A stretch of 43,404 nt of DNA, taken from NCBI GenBank assembly GCA_030053915.1, contig JASGCT010000014.1:1-43404 (forward strand), given 5' to 3'. The translations under genes and the position numbers were made by a program. Positions 35,382 through 43,244 of the stretch are shown piece after piece (the first letter of the stretch is position 1; every line of letters starts with the position of its first letter). The DNA comes from Alphaproteobacteria bacterium (GTDB taxonomy: Bacteria; Bacteroidota; Bacteroidia; Chitinophagales; Chitinophagaceae). A model generated the notes under the pieces. The model did not search any database and was not told the origin of the DNA. It saw only the letters and a program-made list of their open reading frames with translations.

Positions 35382-36962
35382 ATGATAGCGAGTTTAAAAC
35401 CAGATGAAATTTCTAATATACTAAAACAACAACTCCATAATTTTAATATTTCTGCGGATTTAGAAGAATTTGGCACAGTATTACAAGTTGGGGACGGTAT
35501 TGCCCGTGTTTATGGCTTAAATGGCGTAAGTAGCGGAGAACTTGTTGAATTTGAAAATGGAGTGCAAGCCATTGCCCTTAATTTAGAAGAAGATAATGTA
35601 GGTGTTGTTTTAATGGGAGACAGCCGAGAAATTAAAGAAGGTGCAAAAGTAAAAAGAACCCAGAAAATAGCCTCTTTAAAAGTTGGCTATGGCATCATTG
35701 GTAGAGTAATAAATCCTTTAGGACAACCCATAGATGGTAAAGGTCAAATTGAAGGTGATACATACGAAATGCCACTAGAACGCAAAGCTCCAGGTGTTAT
35801 TTTTAGAGAACCAGTTAAAGAACCACTTCAAACTGGTATTAAATCAATTGACGCCATGATCCCCATAGGACGAGGTCAAAGAGAACTCGTAATCGGCGAC
35901 CGACAAACAGGTAAAACAGCTATTTGCCTTGATACTATTATCAATCAAAAAGAATTTTATGCTGCAGGTAATCCAGTGTATTGTATTTACGTAGCTATTG
36001 GGCAAAAATCATCTACTGTCGCCAACGTTATGAAAATCCTGGAAGACAATGGTGCTATGGCATATACAACAATCGTGTGCGCCTCCGCCGCCGACCCCGC
36101 ACCACTTCAATATTATGCCCCATTTGCTGGTGCAGCTATCGGTGAATTTTTTAGAGATCTTGGGAAACCCGCCCTTATAGTTTACGATGACTTGTCGAAA
36201 CAAGCAGTTGCCTATCGAGAGTTATCGCTTTTATTAAGACGACCACCAGGACGAGAAGCCTACCCTGGTGACGTATTTTATTTACATAGCAGATTATTAG
36301 AACGAGCCGCAAAAATAATCGCTAACGATAAAATTGCTCAAGAAATGAACGACCTACCCGAATCTATCAAATCGATGGTAAGGGGGGGGGGCTCCCTTAC
36401 TGCCTTACCTATTATAGAAACCCAAGCTGGCGATGTTTCGGCATATATTCCTACTAACGTAATCTCTATAACAGACGGTCAAATATTTTTAGAAAATAAC
36501 CTTTTCAACTCAGGTATTCGTCCCGCTATTAACGTAGGTATTTCGGTAAGCAGGGTAGGAGGTAATGCCCAAATTAAATCTATGAAAAAAGTGGCAGGAA
36601 CCCTTAAATTAGACCAAGCTCTTTACCGTGAATTGGAAGCTTTCTCTAAATTCGGAGGCGACCTAGACCCAGCAACAAAATTGATTATTGATAAAGGTGC
36701 TCGTAACGTAGAAATTTTAAAACAACCCCAATTTTCACCATATTCAGTTGAAAAACAAGTTGCTATCATCTATTTAGGGACCCAAGGACTTTTAAGCAAA
36801 GTACCAGTTTCTAAAATAAAAGAATTTGAAAAAGAATTTTTAAATAAAATGGAAAAAGAAATGCCGGAACTGTTACTAGAATTTAAAAAAGGACTTTTAA
36901 AAGATGAGTCTTTGAAAAAAATGACAGATTTAGCAATAATAGTAAGTAAAGATTACGTGTAA
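35382..36962 (+). CDS. atpA: F-type ATP synthase subunit alpha
   Basis: Non-catalytic nucleotide-binding subunit of F1, 526 residues, full length. Walker A is GDRQTGKTA, followed by [33 protein letters not shown] and the family signature region at [15 protein letters not shown] run of ten G (36382-36391) encodes Arg-Gly-Gly-Gly of the conserved [11 protein letters not shown] loop; the frame is intact as given. In most Bacteroidota atpG follows directly, but here tRNA-Leu begins 12 nt after the stop. Confidence 0.97.
   Translation: MIASLKPDEISNILKQQLHNFNISADLEEFGTVLQVGDGIARVYGLNGVSSGELVEFENGVQAIALNLEEDNVGVVLMGDSREIKEGAKVKRTQKIASLKVGYGIIGRVINPLGQPIDGKGQIEGDTYEMPLERKAPGVIFREPVKEPLQTGIKSIDAMIPIGRGQRELVIGDRQTGKTAICLDTIINQKEFYAAGNPVYCIYVAIGQKSSTVANVMKILEDNGAMAYTTIVCASAADPAPLQYYAPFAGAAIGEFFRDLGKPALIVYDDLSKQAVAYRELSLLLRRPPGREAYPGDVFYLHSRLLERAAKIIANDKIAQEMNDLPESIKSMVRGGGSLTALPIIETQAGDVSAYIPTNVISITDGQIFLENNLFNSGIRPAINVGISVSRVGGNAQIKSMKKVAGTLKLDQALYRELEAFSKFGGDLDPATKLIIDKGARNVEILKQPQFSPYSVEKQVAIIYLGTQGLLSKVPVSKIKEFEKEFLNKMEKEMPELLLEFKKGLLKDESLKKMTDLAIIVSKDYV
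36382..36391 (+). repeat. Ten-G homopolymer inside atpA
   Basis: Ten consecutive G residues, read AGG-GGG-GGG-GGC-TCC (Arg-Gly-Gly-Gly-Ser), in an otherwise AT-rich gene. Any slip of 1 or 2 bases would truncate AtpA. By eye it is the longest G run in the window; other runs reach six. Confidence 0.9.
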
Positions 36963-36974
36963 TATATAATATTA

Positions 36975-37058
36975 GCCCAGATGGCGGAATTGGTAGACGC
37001 GCTAGACTCAAAATCTAGTTTTCGCAAGGGAGTGCAGGTTCGATTCCTGTTCTGGGCA
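36975..37058 (+). tRNA. tRNA-Leu(CAA)
   Basis: Class II tRNA of 84 nt without an encoded CCA. The acceptor GCCCAGA pairs with TCTGGGC, with discriminator A37058. The D-arm contains GGAATTGGTAGACGC. The anticodon stem CTAGA/TCTAG encloses the loop CTCAAAA, giving anticodon CAA at 37009-37011. A long variable arm is followed by the T-arm GCAGG TTCGATT CCTGT. No TAnnTTTG box lies in the 12 nt after atpA, so it is probably cut from the atp operon transcript. The downstream coding frame runs through it. Confidence 0.95.
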
Positions 37059-38312
37059 CTTACATTATTAACTTTTTTTCAAATAAACCCCCCTACAGCC
37101 TTAACACAAGATTTCCCTGAAGAATTAAGAGATAAAAATATCAAATCAATTCAAATTATTGTTAATAATTCTGAAACTGTCTTGCCTGTATATCACTTAA
37201 ATAGTCAAGATAATTTAATTATAAGTTTTGATGATATCTCAGCGTTTCAAGATAATTTATATTATTCATTAGAATTAAGAGATGAGAATTGGAAATCCTT
37301 AGACGAAAGTTACGACTATTGGTTAGAAGGTAATCTTTTTAATTTTATTGAAAATTTTGAATTTTCTGATTATAGTCAAACAGCCTATGTGCATTACCAA
37401 GCACAATTTATTAATAGTAAATGCTATCCATCTAAAGCCGGTAATTACCTATTAAAAGTCTATCGCGGTACCGATACCTCGAATTTGTTATTTTCAAGGA
37501 AATTTTATGTTTTAGAAAATGTCGTATCAATCAATGCTGGATTTTCAGAACCATTAAATGGTAAATTATTAACCACCCATCAAAAACTTAACTTAGAGGT
37601 ATTAGCCTCTAATATTCCCAATATTATTCCAGAAAATTTAAGAGTCAATGTGTACCAAAATGCCATTCCAATAAATAAAATTGAAAATATCCCAGTTCAA
37701 TATTATATCAATGGTCTTTTTAAATACGATGCAGATAGATACCTAACTTTCCCGGGCAACAGAGAATTTAATTATGTGGATTTAAGAAATTTTAAATTTA
37801 AACCATTTAATGTAGAATCCATTACTTCATATAAAAATAAACCCTGTATCAATTTAACACCAGATAGAGTTCAAATAAATTATTTAACAAATACCAGCGA
37901 TTTAAATGGTTTTTATTATATTCAGTCCACCGAAAACATTAATGTTCGTACAGAGGGCGATTATGCATGGGTGAAATTTAGTTTTGCCCCTAAAAATATA
38001 GATTTATTTAAACAAAAAAATATTGTTTTAGATGGTACTTTAGCACTAAATGGAAGTTGCGAATCGCCCATTATGGATTATGATTCTATTTCAAAATCTT
38101 TCGTTAAATATGCTTTTCTTAAACTGGGTTTTTATAGCTATAATTTTTATATTCAAGATCCTACTACACAAAAGATTGACTTCCCAATTAATTTTAGCGA
38201 AACCGAAAACGATTATTATATTTTTGTATATTATAAATATTTTACAGATAGACATCAATCCCTAGTTGGATATTTAAAAGTGAATACGTTAACCTCTAAT
38301 AGACCGTTATAA
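37032..38312 (+). CDS. Type IX secretion system plug protein (DUF5103) whose start overlaps tRNA-Leu
   Basis: The body matches DUF5103: IKSIQIIVNNSET, ISFDDI, the YYSLELRDENWKSL and AYVHYQAQF segments, GNYLLKVYRG, and FSRKFYVLENVV. The family plugs the SprA translocon pore of the type IX system and is periplasmic. There is no ATG in any frame for over 150 nt after the tRNA. The frame is open back through the tRNA gene, where GTG 37032 gives an apparent signal peptide (QVRFLFWALTLLTFF, then a polar region to TALTQ). ATG 36981, also inside the tRNA, is the other choice. The start is therefore uncertain. A 5'-truncated pseudogene, a non-AUG start or an assembly error are alternatives. Confidence 0.72.
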   Translation: MQVRFLFWALTLLTFFQINPPTALTQDFPEELRDKNIKSIQIIVNNSETVLPVYHLNSQDNLIISFDDISAFQDNLYYSLELRDENWKSLDESYDYWLEGNLFNFIENFEFSDYSQTAYVHYQAQFINSKCYPSKAGNYLLKVYRGTDTSNLLFSRKFYVLENVVSINAGFSEPLNGKLLTTHQKLNLEVLASNIPNIIPENLRVNVYQNAIPINKIENIPVQYYINGLFKYDADRYLTFPGNREFNYVDLRNFKFKPFNVESITSYKNKPCINLTPDRVQINYLTNTSDLNGFYYIQSTENINVRTEGDYAWVKFSFAPKNIDLFKQKNIVLDGTLALNGSCESPIMDYDSISKSFVKYAFLKLGFYSYNFYIQDPTTQKIDFPINFSETENDYYIFVYYKYFTDRHQSLVGYLKVNTLTSNRPL

Positions 38313-38343
38313 ACAGTAAGATTTTTATTGAAGCAAGAATTAG

Positions 38344-39966
38344 TTATTTGATTTTATTTAACAGATAATTTTCAAACTCTTTTAAACCATAACAACTTAA
38401 ACATCTTGAAGCAATTAATAGTGTTTTTGAGGCGATATTAATACCATATTGAAGATCGTTTATCATAGACATAGAATGCGCATCAGGGTTCAAACTTAAC
38501 ATAACTCCCATCTCTAAAGCTAAATTAACATAACGCCAATCTAAATCTAAACGTTTATTATTTGTATTCATTTCAACCACAACCTTGTTTTTTACACACG
38601 CTTCAAAAATAAGCGGGTAATTTAATTTAAACCCATCTCGTTTTAATAAAACACGTCCCGAACAATGTCCTAAAATGGTAGTATATGGATTCTCAATTGC
38701 CTTCAAAACCCTTAGTGTAGCTTGTTCTTCAGCCATTTCTAACTGATTATGAACCGAAGCAATAACCACGTCAAATGATTTTAAAATCTTTTCCTCATAG
38801 TCTAAAGAACCATCCGCTAAAATATCAGATTCAATACCTTTAAATATTTTAAATGGTGCTAATTTTTTATTGAGAACATCTATCTCTTGGTGTTGTGCCA
38901 AAACATCAATTGGTTTAAGACCTTTAGCATAAATTGCAGATTGACTATGGTCGGTAATTACCATATACTCAAATCCTAATTGAATACATGTTAATGCCAT
39001 GTTTTCAATGGAATGTGTCCCATCGCTCCAAGTGGAATGGCAATGGATTAATCCTTTAATATCTTGAAATTCAAGAGGTTTTATAAAATTTTGGTTTTTG
39101 TCATAATACTCTAAATAAAATTTTTGGTCTCTTTTAGCAACTGGAATATTTTTACCTAATGTTTTATAAGTTTTTGCTAAATTATAAAATTCTTCAGAAC
39201 AACTATATTTAAATAATTTGTCTAATTCATTTTTTTGACAATAATAAAATTTTAAATCAATGGATTTGGGTATTTGAAAATTGATAACATCGTCTTCTTG
39301 ATTTTTAAATTTGAAATTATTAGGCGTTGCCCATTGTTTAAGTTGTAAGGCGTTTAAATCGCTACAAAACTCTAATTCGTTTATTAATTCATCATATCGA
39401 ATCAAATGCCCCGTTGATTCAATAAAAACATCTTTGAATTGATGTGTTATGTTTTCAATAACTTCTAACGATAATTTGTGAGCCTCATGCCATAACATGC
39501 TATGTTGATACTTAAAATAAAATTCTAAATTGATTATCAGGGATTGGGCGAGATTTTTACCAAACCCTTTTATCTCTTGAATTTGGTTTGAAGTACAAGC
39601 CTCATAAAGCTTTTGAGGGCAATCTATATGATGACTTTTCCATAGTGTTTTTACTTTTTTTACTCCTAAACCTCTAATTTTTAATAATTCTAAAATGCCA
39701 GGAGGTGTTTGATTTAAATATAAGGCAATTTCTTCGCAAGTTCCTGTTAAAAAAATTGTTTTTAATTTTTGAATAAGGTTTGTACTTAACTTTGAAGCAA
39801 GGCATATTTTTTCTACCTCTTCCCATTGGGATTCCCTATCAATTTTTTTTAAAAGAAGTTCAGCTTTTTTGTAAAAGCTAATTTTAAAACTATTGTCTTC
39901 ATATAATTCTAATAAATTTAAAAATAAATGATATTGTTTTGCAAAATTTATTTTTTCACTGAACAT
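38344..39966 (-). CDS. polX: PolX-like protein: helix-hairpin-helix domains with intact PHP domain, degenerate polymerase palm
   Basis: Family X polymerase layout in 540 residues. An N-terminal helical region carries two HhH motifs (RGLGVKKVKTL at about 98, KGFGKNLAQSL at about 133). A palm-like middle follows, then a C-terminal PHP domain from about residue 303. The PHP metal ligands are all visible: HCHSTWSDG (308, 310), TDH (338-340), E379, H406, H434 and PDAH (495, 497). The palm does not show the usual GDIDIL aspartates (STGHLIRYDE...ELEFCSD instead), and the TGSxxHN finger motif reads CSEEFYN. It is therefore probably a PHP phosphoesterase or exonuclease more than a polymerase. It starts 2 nt after etfA. 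Confidence 0.83.
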   Translation of the reverse strand: MFSEKINFAKQYHLFLNLLELYEDNSFKISFYKKAELLLKKIDRESQWEEVEKICLASKLSTNLIQKLKTIFLTGTCEEIALYLNQTPPGILELLKIRGLGVKKVKTLWKSHHIDCPQKLYEACTSNQIQEIKGFGKNLAQSLIINLEFYFKYQHSMLWHEAHKLSLEVIENITHQFKDVFIESTGHLIRYDELINELEFCSDLNALQLKQWATPNNFKFKNQEDDVINFQIPKSIDLKFYYCQKNELDKLFKYSCSEEFYNLAKTYKTLGKNIPVAKRDQKFYLEYYDKNQNFIKPLEFQDIKGLIHCHSTWSDGTHSIENMALTCIQLGFEYMVITDHSQSAIYAKGLKPIDVLAQHQEIDVLNKKLAPFKIFKGIESDILADGSLDYEEKILKSFDVVIASVHNQLEMAEEQATLRVLKAIENPYTTILGHCSGRVLLKRDGFKLNYPLIFEACVKNKVVVEMNTNNKRLDLDWRYVNLALEMGVMLSLNPDAHSMSMINDLQYGINIASKTLLIASRCLSCYGLKEFENYLLNKIK

Positions 39967-39968
39967 TT

Positions 39969-40916
39969 TTATTTTTTCACTTGTTTAATGGCATCAATTA
40001 ATTTAGGAACAACTTGGAAACAATCGCCAATTACAGCATAATCGCAGGCTTTCACAAAAGGAGCTTCTGGGTCGATGTTTATTACCACAATATGTTTGCT
40101 ACGATTAACACCCGCTAAATGTTGAATGGCACCAGAAATACCTATTGCAATATATAAGTTAGGATTTATTTGAATTCCAGTTTGACCAACATGCTCGTGG
40201 TGAGGACGCCAATGTAAATCAGCAACAGGCCTACTACAGGCAGTTGCCGCACCTAATATTTTGGCTAATTCTTCAATAATACCCCAATTCTCAGGACCCT
40301 TTAAGCCTCTACCACCCGCAACTACGATTTCTGCATCAACCAAAGAAATAGTGTCAGATGTTTTTTCTGATGAGATACATTTTATTTTTGAAAGGTCTAT
40401 GTCAATATTTTCAACCGAAATATTACAAGAAACTTTTTGTTCTGTTATGTGATAACTATTTGATGCAATAGCAATAACCCAATTGGTATTCAAGGGCTTA
40501 CACATTTGAATAGCTTTTCCTGAATAGACATTTTTTTTAAAGACTAAATTTTCAGGTAAACCTATAATATTATTTAAAAATGAATAATGATTAAGCATGG
40601 CTACTCGAGGTGCTAAATATTTACCTTGTACTGTATTAGAAAAAACAATATTAGCTTGTTCTGTTTTTATTTTATGAGCAATAATTTTGCTAAATAGTTG
40701 GGCATCAAAATTTGAAAAACCAGGGTTATAAAGTTGAATTATTTTTTTTAAGCCAAAATTTTCTGCTTGAGTAAACATGTTGCTATCAATATGACTAAGG
40801 CAAATGCCAATAACCTCTTCTTGAGTATGTTTAGCTAAATCTAACGCATAAGTAATTGTTTCAAAACAATTTTTTTTAAAACCCAATTCGTGGGCTTCTA
40901 AATAGACATAAATCAT
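39969..40916 (-). CDS. etfA: Electron transfer flavoprotein subunit alpha
   Basis: FAD-binding half of ETF, which carries electrons from acyl-CoA dehydrogenases to the quinone pool. The 315 residues have the C-terminal FAD domain with VVAGGRGLKGPENW, ACSRPVADLHWRPHHEHVGQTG, LYIAIGISGAIQHLAGV and the ending DYAVIGDCFQVVP. All are family hallmarks. It starts 2 nt after etfB. Confidence 0.95.
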   Translation of the reverse strand: MIYVYLEAHELGFKKNCFETITYALDLAKHTQEEVIGICLSHIDSNMFTQAENFGLKKIIQLYNPGFSNFDAQLFSKIIAHKIKTEQANIVFSNTVQGKYLAPRVAMLNHYSFLNNIIGLPENLVFKKNVYSGKAIQMCKPLNTNWVIAIASNSYHITEQKVSCNISVENIDIDLSKIKCISSEKTSDTISLVDAEIVVAGGRGLKGPENWGIIEELAKILGAATACSRPVADLHWRPHHEHVGQTGIQINPNLYIAIGISGAIQHLAGVNRSKHIVVINIDPEAPFVKACDYAVIGDCFQVVPKLIDAIKQVKK

Positions 40917-40918
40917 AA

Positions 40919-41662
40919 TTAAAAAAGTTTAAGATCTTGATGAAGGGTTTGAACTAAATCGTTTATAGTTTCAATATTATACAATTTTACGCCTGATTTT
41001 GGTGGAGGAAGTTCAAAATTAACATTTTGAATATTAGGTGTAAAAGGATAGGGGGGAACTATTTGTATTGGTTTTGTTTTAGAAGCGATGATGTTTCGCA
41101 TATTGGCTATGCGCTGTTCTGCCATTCCTTTTTGGCAACAAACCAAAGCGGGTAAGCAAGTAGAAAATGTTTCAGTACCACCATCAACTTCAGTTTTTAC
41201 TGTAATCATCGTGTCATTTAATGTTAATTCTGATGCTAAATTGAAATGGGGTATATCAAGTTTTGCGGCAATCATTGCTCCAACAGCCCCATTATTAAAA
41301 TCAATAGTTTCTTTTCCACATAAAATTAAATCGTAAGGATTATCTTGAATATAAGTTGCTATTTGAAAAGCTGTTTCCATAGAGTCTTGTGGCATACAAT
41401 CAATTCTAATGGCTTGCTCACCGCCTAAAGCAAAACATTTTCTTATTATAGGATCAATGTCGCTTGTTCCAACAAACATTAAATGCAAAGTAATGCTTGG
41501 GTCGGCTTCTTTTAATTCAATGCCACGAACTAAGGCGTACCATTCGTCATAAGGGTTAATAATAAATACAACATCCTTATCATCAAATTTAGAATTATTA
41601 TCGATAAAACTAATTTTAGATGTCGTATCTGGGGTTTTGCTTATACAAACTAATATTTTCAT
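40919..41662 (-). CDS. etfB: Electron transfer flavoprotein subunit beta
   Basis: AMP-binding half of the ETF heterodimer, 247 residues. It starts MKILVCISKTPDT, with INPYDEWYALVRGIEL and LILCGKETIDFNNGAVGAMIAAKL. It also has VDGGTETFSTCLPALVCCQKG, the ETF-beta signature. It is first of the etfB-etfA-polX operon behind a clear TAnnTTTG box. Confidence 0.95.
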   Translation of the reverse strand: MKILVCISKTPDTTSKISFIDNNSKFDDKDVVFIINPYDEWYALVRGIELKEADPSITLHLMFVGTSDIDPIIRKCFALGGEQAIRIDCMPQDSMETAFQIATYIQDNPYDLILCGKETIDFNNGAVGAMIAAKLDIPHFNLASELTLNDTMITVKTEVDGGTETFSTCLPALVCCQKGMAEQRIANMRNIIASKTKPIQIVPPYPFTPNIQNVNFELPPPKSGVKLYNIETINDLVQTLHQDLKLF

Positions 41663-41679
41663 AAAATAAATTGATGTTG

Positions 41680-41687
41680 CAAAGATA
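41680..41687 (-). promoter_or_regulatory. -7 box upstream of etfBA-polX
   Basis: Minus-strand TATCTTTG, matching TAnnTTTG, ends 17 nt before the etfB ATG. Confidence 0.65.
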
Positions 41688-41771
41688 CATAAAATAAATT
41701 AATTTTTATTTTTTTATACCTTGTTTTTAATATTAAATAAACAGATGACTAAAGCTAAATGTATTATTTTA

Positions 41772-41805
41772 TTTTTTTTATCAAAATATTTTTTTTATCA
41801 AAATA
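41772..41805. repeat. Two perfect 17-bp tandem copies upstream of tRNA-Glu
   Basis: TTTTTTTTATCAAAATA occurs twice back to back (41772-41788 and 41789-41805), ending 7 nt before the tRNA-Glu promoter box. It may act like an A/T-rich UP-type element or be a simple slippage duplication. Confidence 0.8.
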
Positions 41806-41812
41806 TTTATTG

Positions 41813-41820
41813 TAACTTTG
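41813..41820 (+). promoter_or_regulatory. -7 box of tRNA-Glu
   Basis: TAACTTTG, 12 nt before the tRNA. No TTG lies at -33, where the tandem repeat sits instead. Confidence 0.65.
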
Positions 41821-41832
41821 CAAATCTAAAAT

Positions 41833-41904
41833 GCGCAGTTCGTCTATCGGCTAGGACATCTCCCTTTCACGGAGAAAAGACGGGTTCGATTCCCGTACCG
41901 CGTA
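41833..41904 (+). tRNA. tRNA-Glu(TTC)
   Basis: A 72-nt tRNA without encoded CCA. The D-arm is GTCTATCGGCTAGGAC. The anticodon stem TCTCC/GGAGA encloses the loop CTTTCAC, giving anticodon TTC at 41866-41868. The T-arm is ACGGG TTCGATT CCCGT, with discriminator A41904. The acceptor GCGCAGT against ACCGCGT has a G-U end pair and an A-C mismatch at pair 5-68 (41837 with 41899), which is unusual for a functional tRNA. Confidence 0.9.
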
Positions 41905-42035
41905 CATAGATAAAATAAAATCTAAAATTCTTACAACTTCTATACAAGTAGCCCAAGTTTTAACTTAAAGCGTAGTTTTTAAAAAAATCTTCAAAAAACA
42001 TAGCCTGCTTTCTATATTCTAAGAAAATTTCGTAT

Positions 42036-43100
42036 TTAAAATACTAACCAATGTCCGCAACTAAATTCAGCTGTAAATCCGGGACCCATAGCTAATAACA
42101 TACCTTTTTGACCACTTTGAAGCGATTGAGAACTTATTTTACCATCAAAAATGTCTAAAATAACCGAACTTATCGAATTTCCATGATGTCTTAAACTACT
42201 TCTACAATGCCTTAAAGAGTTTTCTGGTAATTCCAAACATTTTTCTAAGGAATCCAAAATTTTACGTCCACCAGAATGAAATAAAAAGAAGTTTAAATCT
42301 TTTGCATAAATGCCGTATTCTTTAAATATTAAAGCATTGATATGAGGGGCTAATTCTTCCACAACGTTCATGACGTCCTTAGATAAATGAAAATGAAATC
42401 CTGTATTTTTTACATCATATTTTATATAATCAATTGAATTTTTCTTAAAATAGCTACCTATAGCATCCAATTGAAAACCAAAATCACCACTTTTAGGGTG
42501 TCCTTTAATAACAGACGCCGCCACACAATCGCCAAATAAAGTATCAGAAATTAAATTTGAAATATCGTAATCTGAAGGCTGAAAAACCATTGACGACAAT
42601 TCGGCAGAAATAAATAAAACGTTATGGCTAGGATTAGCTTTTATGTAATCGAAAGAACGATTGATAGCCCAACTCGCAGCCGCACAACCCATTTGAGCAA
42701 CTGGAATTTGAATGGTATTGTTTCTAAAATCTAATTCATTCATTAAATAAGCAATAAGTGAAGGCATTAAAAAACCTGTTGAAGAAGTTAGTATAATCAT
42801 ATCAATATCTTTAGGTTTCATGTGGTTAATATCTAATACATGATTAGTAACTTTTACAATCATTTTAATTGCCATTTGTCGATAAATTTCATTTTTTTCA
42901 CCCCATTGTCTATCTTTTTTAATAACTTCGTGTAATGGTAAAGATAAATAGCGTTGATCAACTTCAGAATTTCTTATCATTTTATCAGCAACTTCCCATT
43001 TTGGGTAATCAGGAAATAAATCGTGTAATGCTTCTAACATTTCATCTTGAGTTACTTTATACTCTGGAAAATGTACAATGGGTTTTGTTAATAATGCCAT
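42036..43100 (-). CDS. Type III polyketide synthase (chalcone/stilbene synthase family)
   Basis: Iterative decarboxylative condensing enzyme using acyl-CoA starters and malonyl-CoA, 354 residues. The catalytic triad is visible: Cys139 in AQMGCAAAS, His275 in FFLFHSGGRK and Asn308 in SLRHHGNSISS. The C-terminal GPGFTAE matches the family GFG loop. The product cannot be predicted; bacterial relatives make naphthalene, phloroglucinol, resorcinol or pyrone units. No tailoring methyltransferase or oxidase is adjacent in the window: the neighbours are tRNA-Glu and a divergent membrane gene. Its codon use looks like that of its neighbours, so transfer is not evident. Confidence 0.92.
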   Translation of the reverse strand: MALLTKPIVHFPEYKVTQDEMLEALHDLFPDYPKWEVADKMIRNSEVDQRYLSLPLHEVIKKDRQWGEKNEIYRQMAIKMIVKVTNHVLDINHMKPKDIDMIILTSSTGFLMPSLIAYLMNELDFRNNTIQIPVAQMGCAAASWAINRSFDYIKANPSHNVLFISAELSSMVFQPSDYDISNLISDTLFGDCVAASVIKGHPKSGDFGFQLDAIGSYFKKNSIDYIKYDVKNTGFHFHLSKDVMNVVEELAPHINALIFKEYGIYAKDLNFFLFHSGGRKILDSLEKCLELPENSLRHCRSSLRHHGNSISSVILDIFDGKISSQSLQSGQKGMLLAMGPGFTAEFSCGHWLVF

Positions 43101-43131
43101 AAAATATAGTTTTTAATAATATAATTTATAG

Positions 43132-43139
43132 CAAATATA
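43132..43139 (-). promoter_or_regulatory. -7 box upstream of the type III PKS
   Basis: Minus-strand TATATTTG fits TAnnTTTG, 31 nt before the PKS ATG, in the divergent spacer shared with the next gene. Confidence 0.5.
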
Positions 43140-43220
43140 CAAATTATTTTAATAAAAAATTAATTTTACATAATTTAAAATTTATTAATTGTTAATGGTC
43201 TTAATTTTAATAAAATTGTG

Positions 43221-43228
43221 TATTTTTG
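43221..43228 (+). promoter_or_regulatory. -7 box upstream of the last gene
   Basis: TATTTTTG matches TAnnTTTG, 16 nt before ATG 43245. No good -33 TTG is seen. Confidence 0.5.
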
Positions 43229-43244
43229 CAGATTAATTAAATCT

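Noticed and set aside
36981..37058. Protein N terminus MAELVDALDSKSS... as a genuine coding start
   Set aside because: This peptide is the usual artefact of translating a tRNA-Leu gene. I did not accept ATG 36981 as the preferred start, though the frame itself continues into a real gene and the GTG at 37032 remains plausible.
37032..38312. ATP synthase gamma subunit in the position after atpA
   Set aside because: The encoded protein has DUF5103 motifs and none of the gamma-subunit terminal helices.
41721..41909. 62-codon plus-strand ORF over tRNA-Glu
   Set aside because: It runs through the tRNA and its promoter, has low-complexity Phe/Leu content, and has no homology or context.
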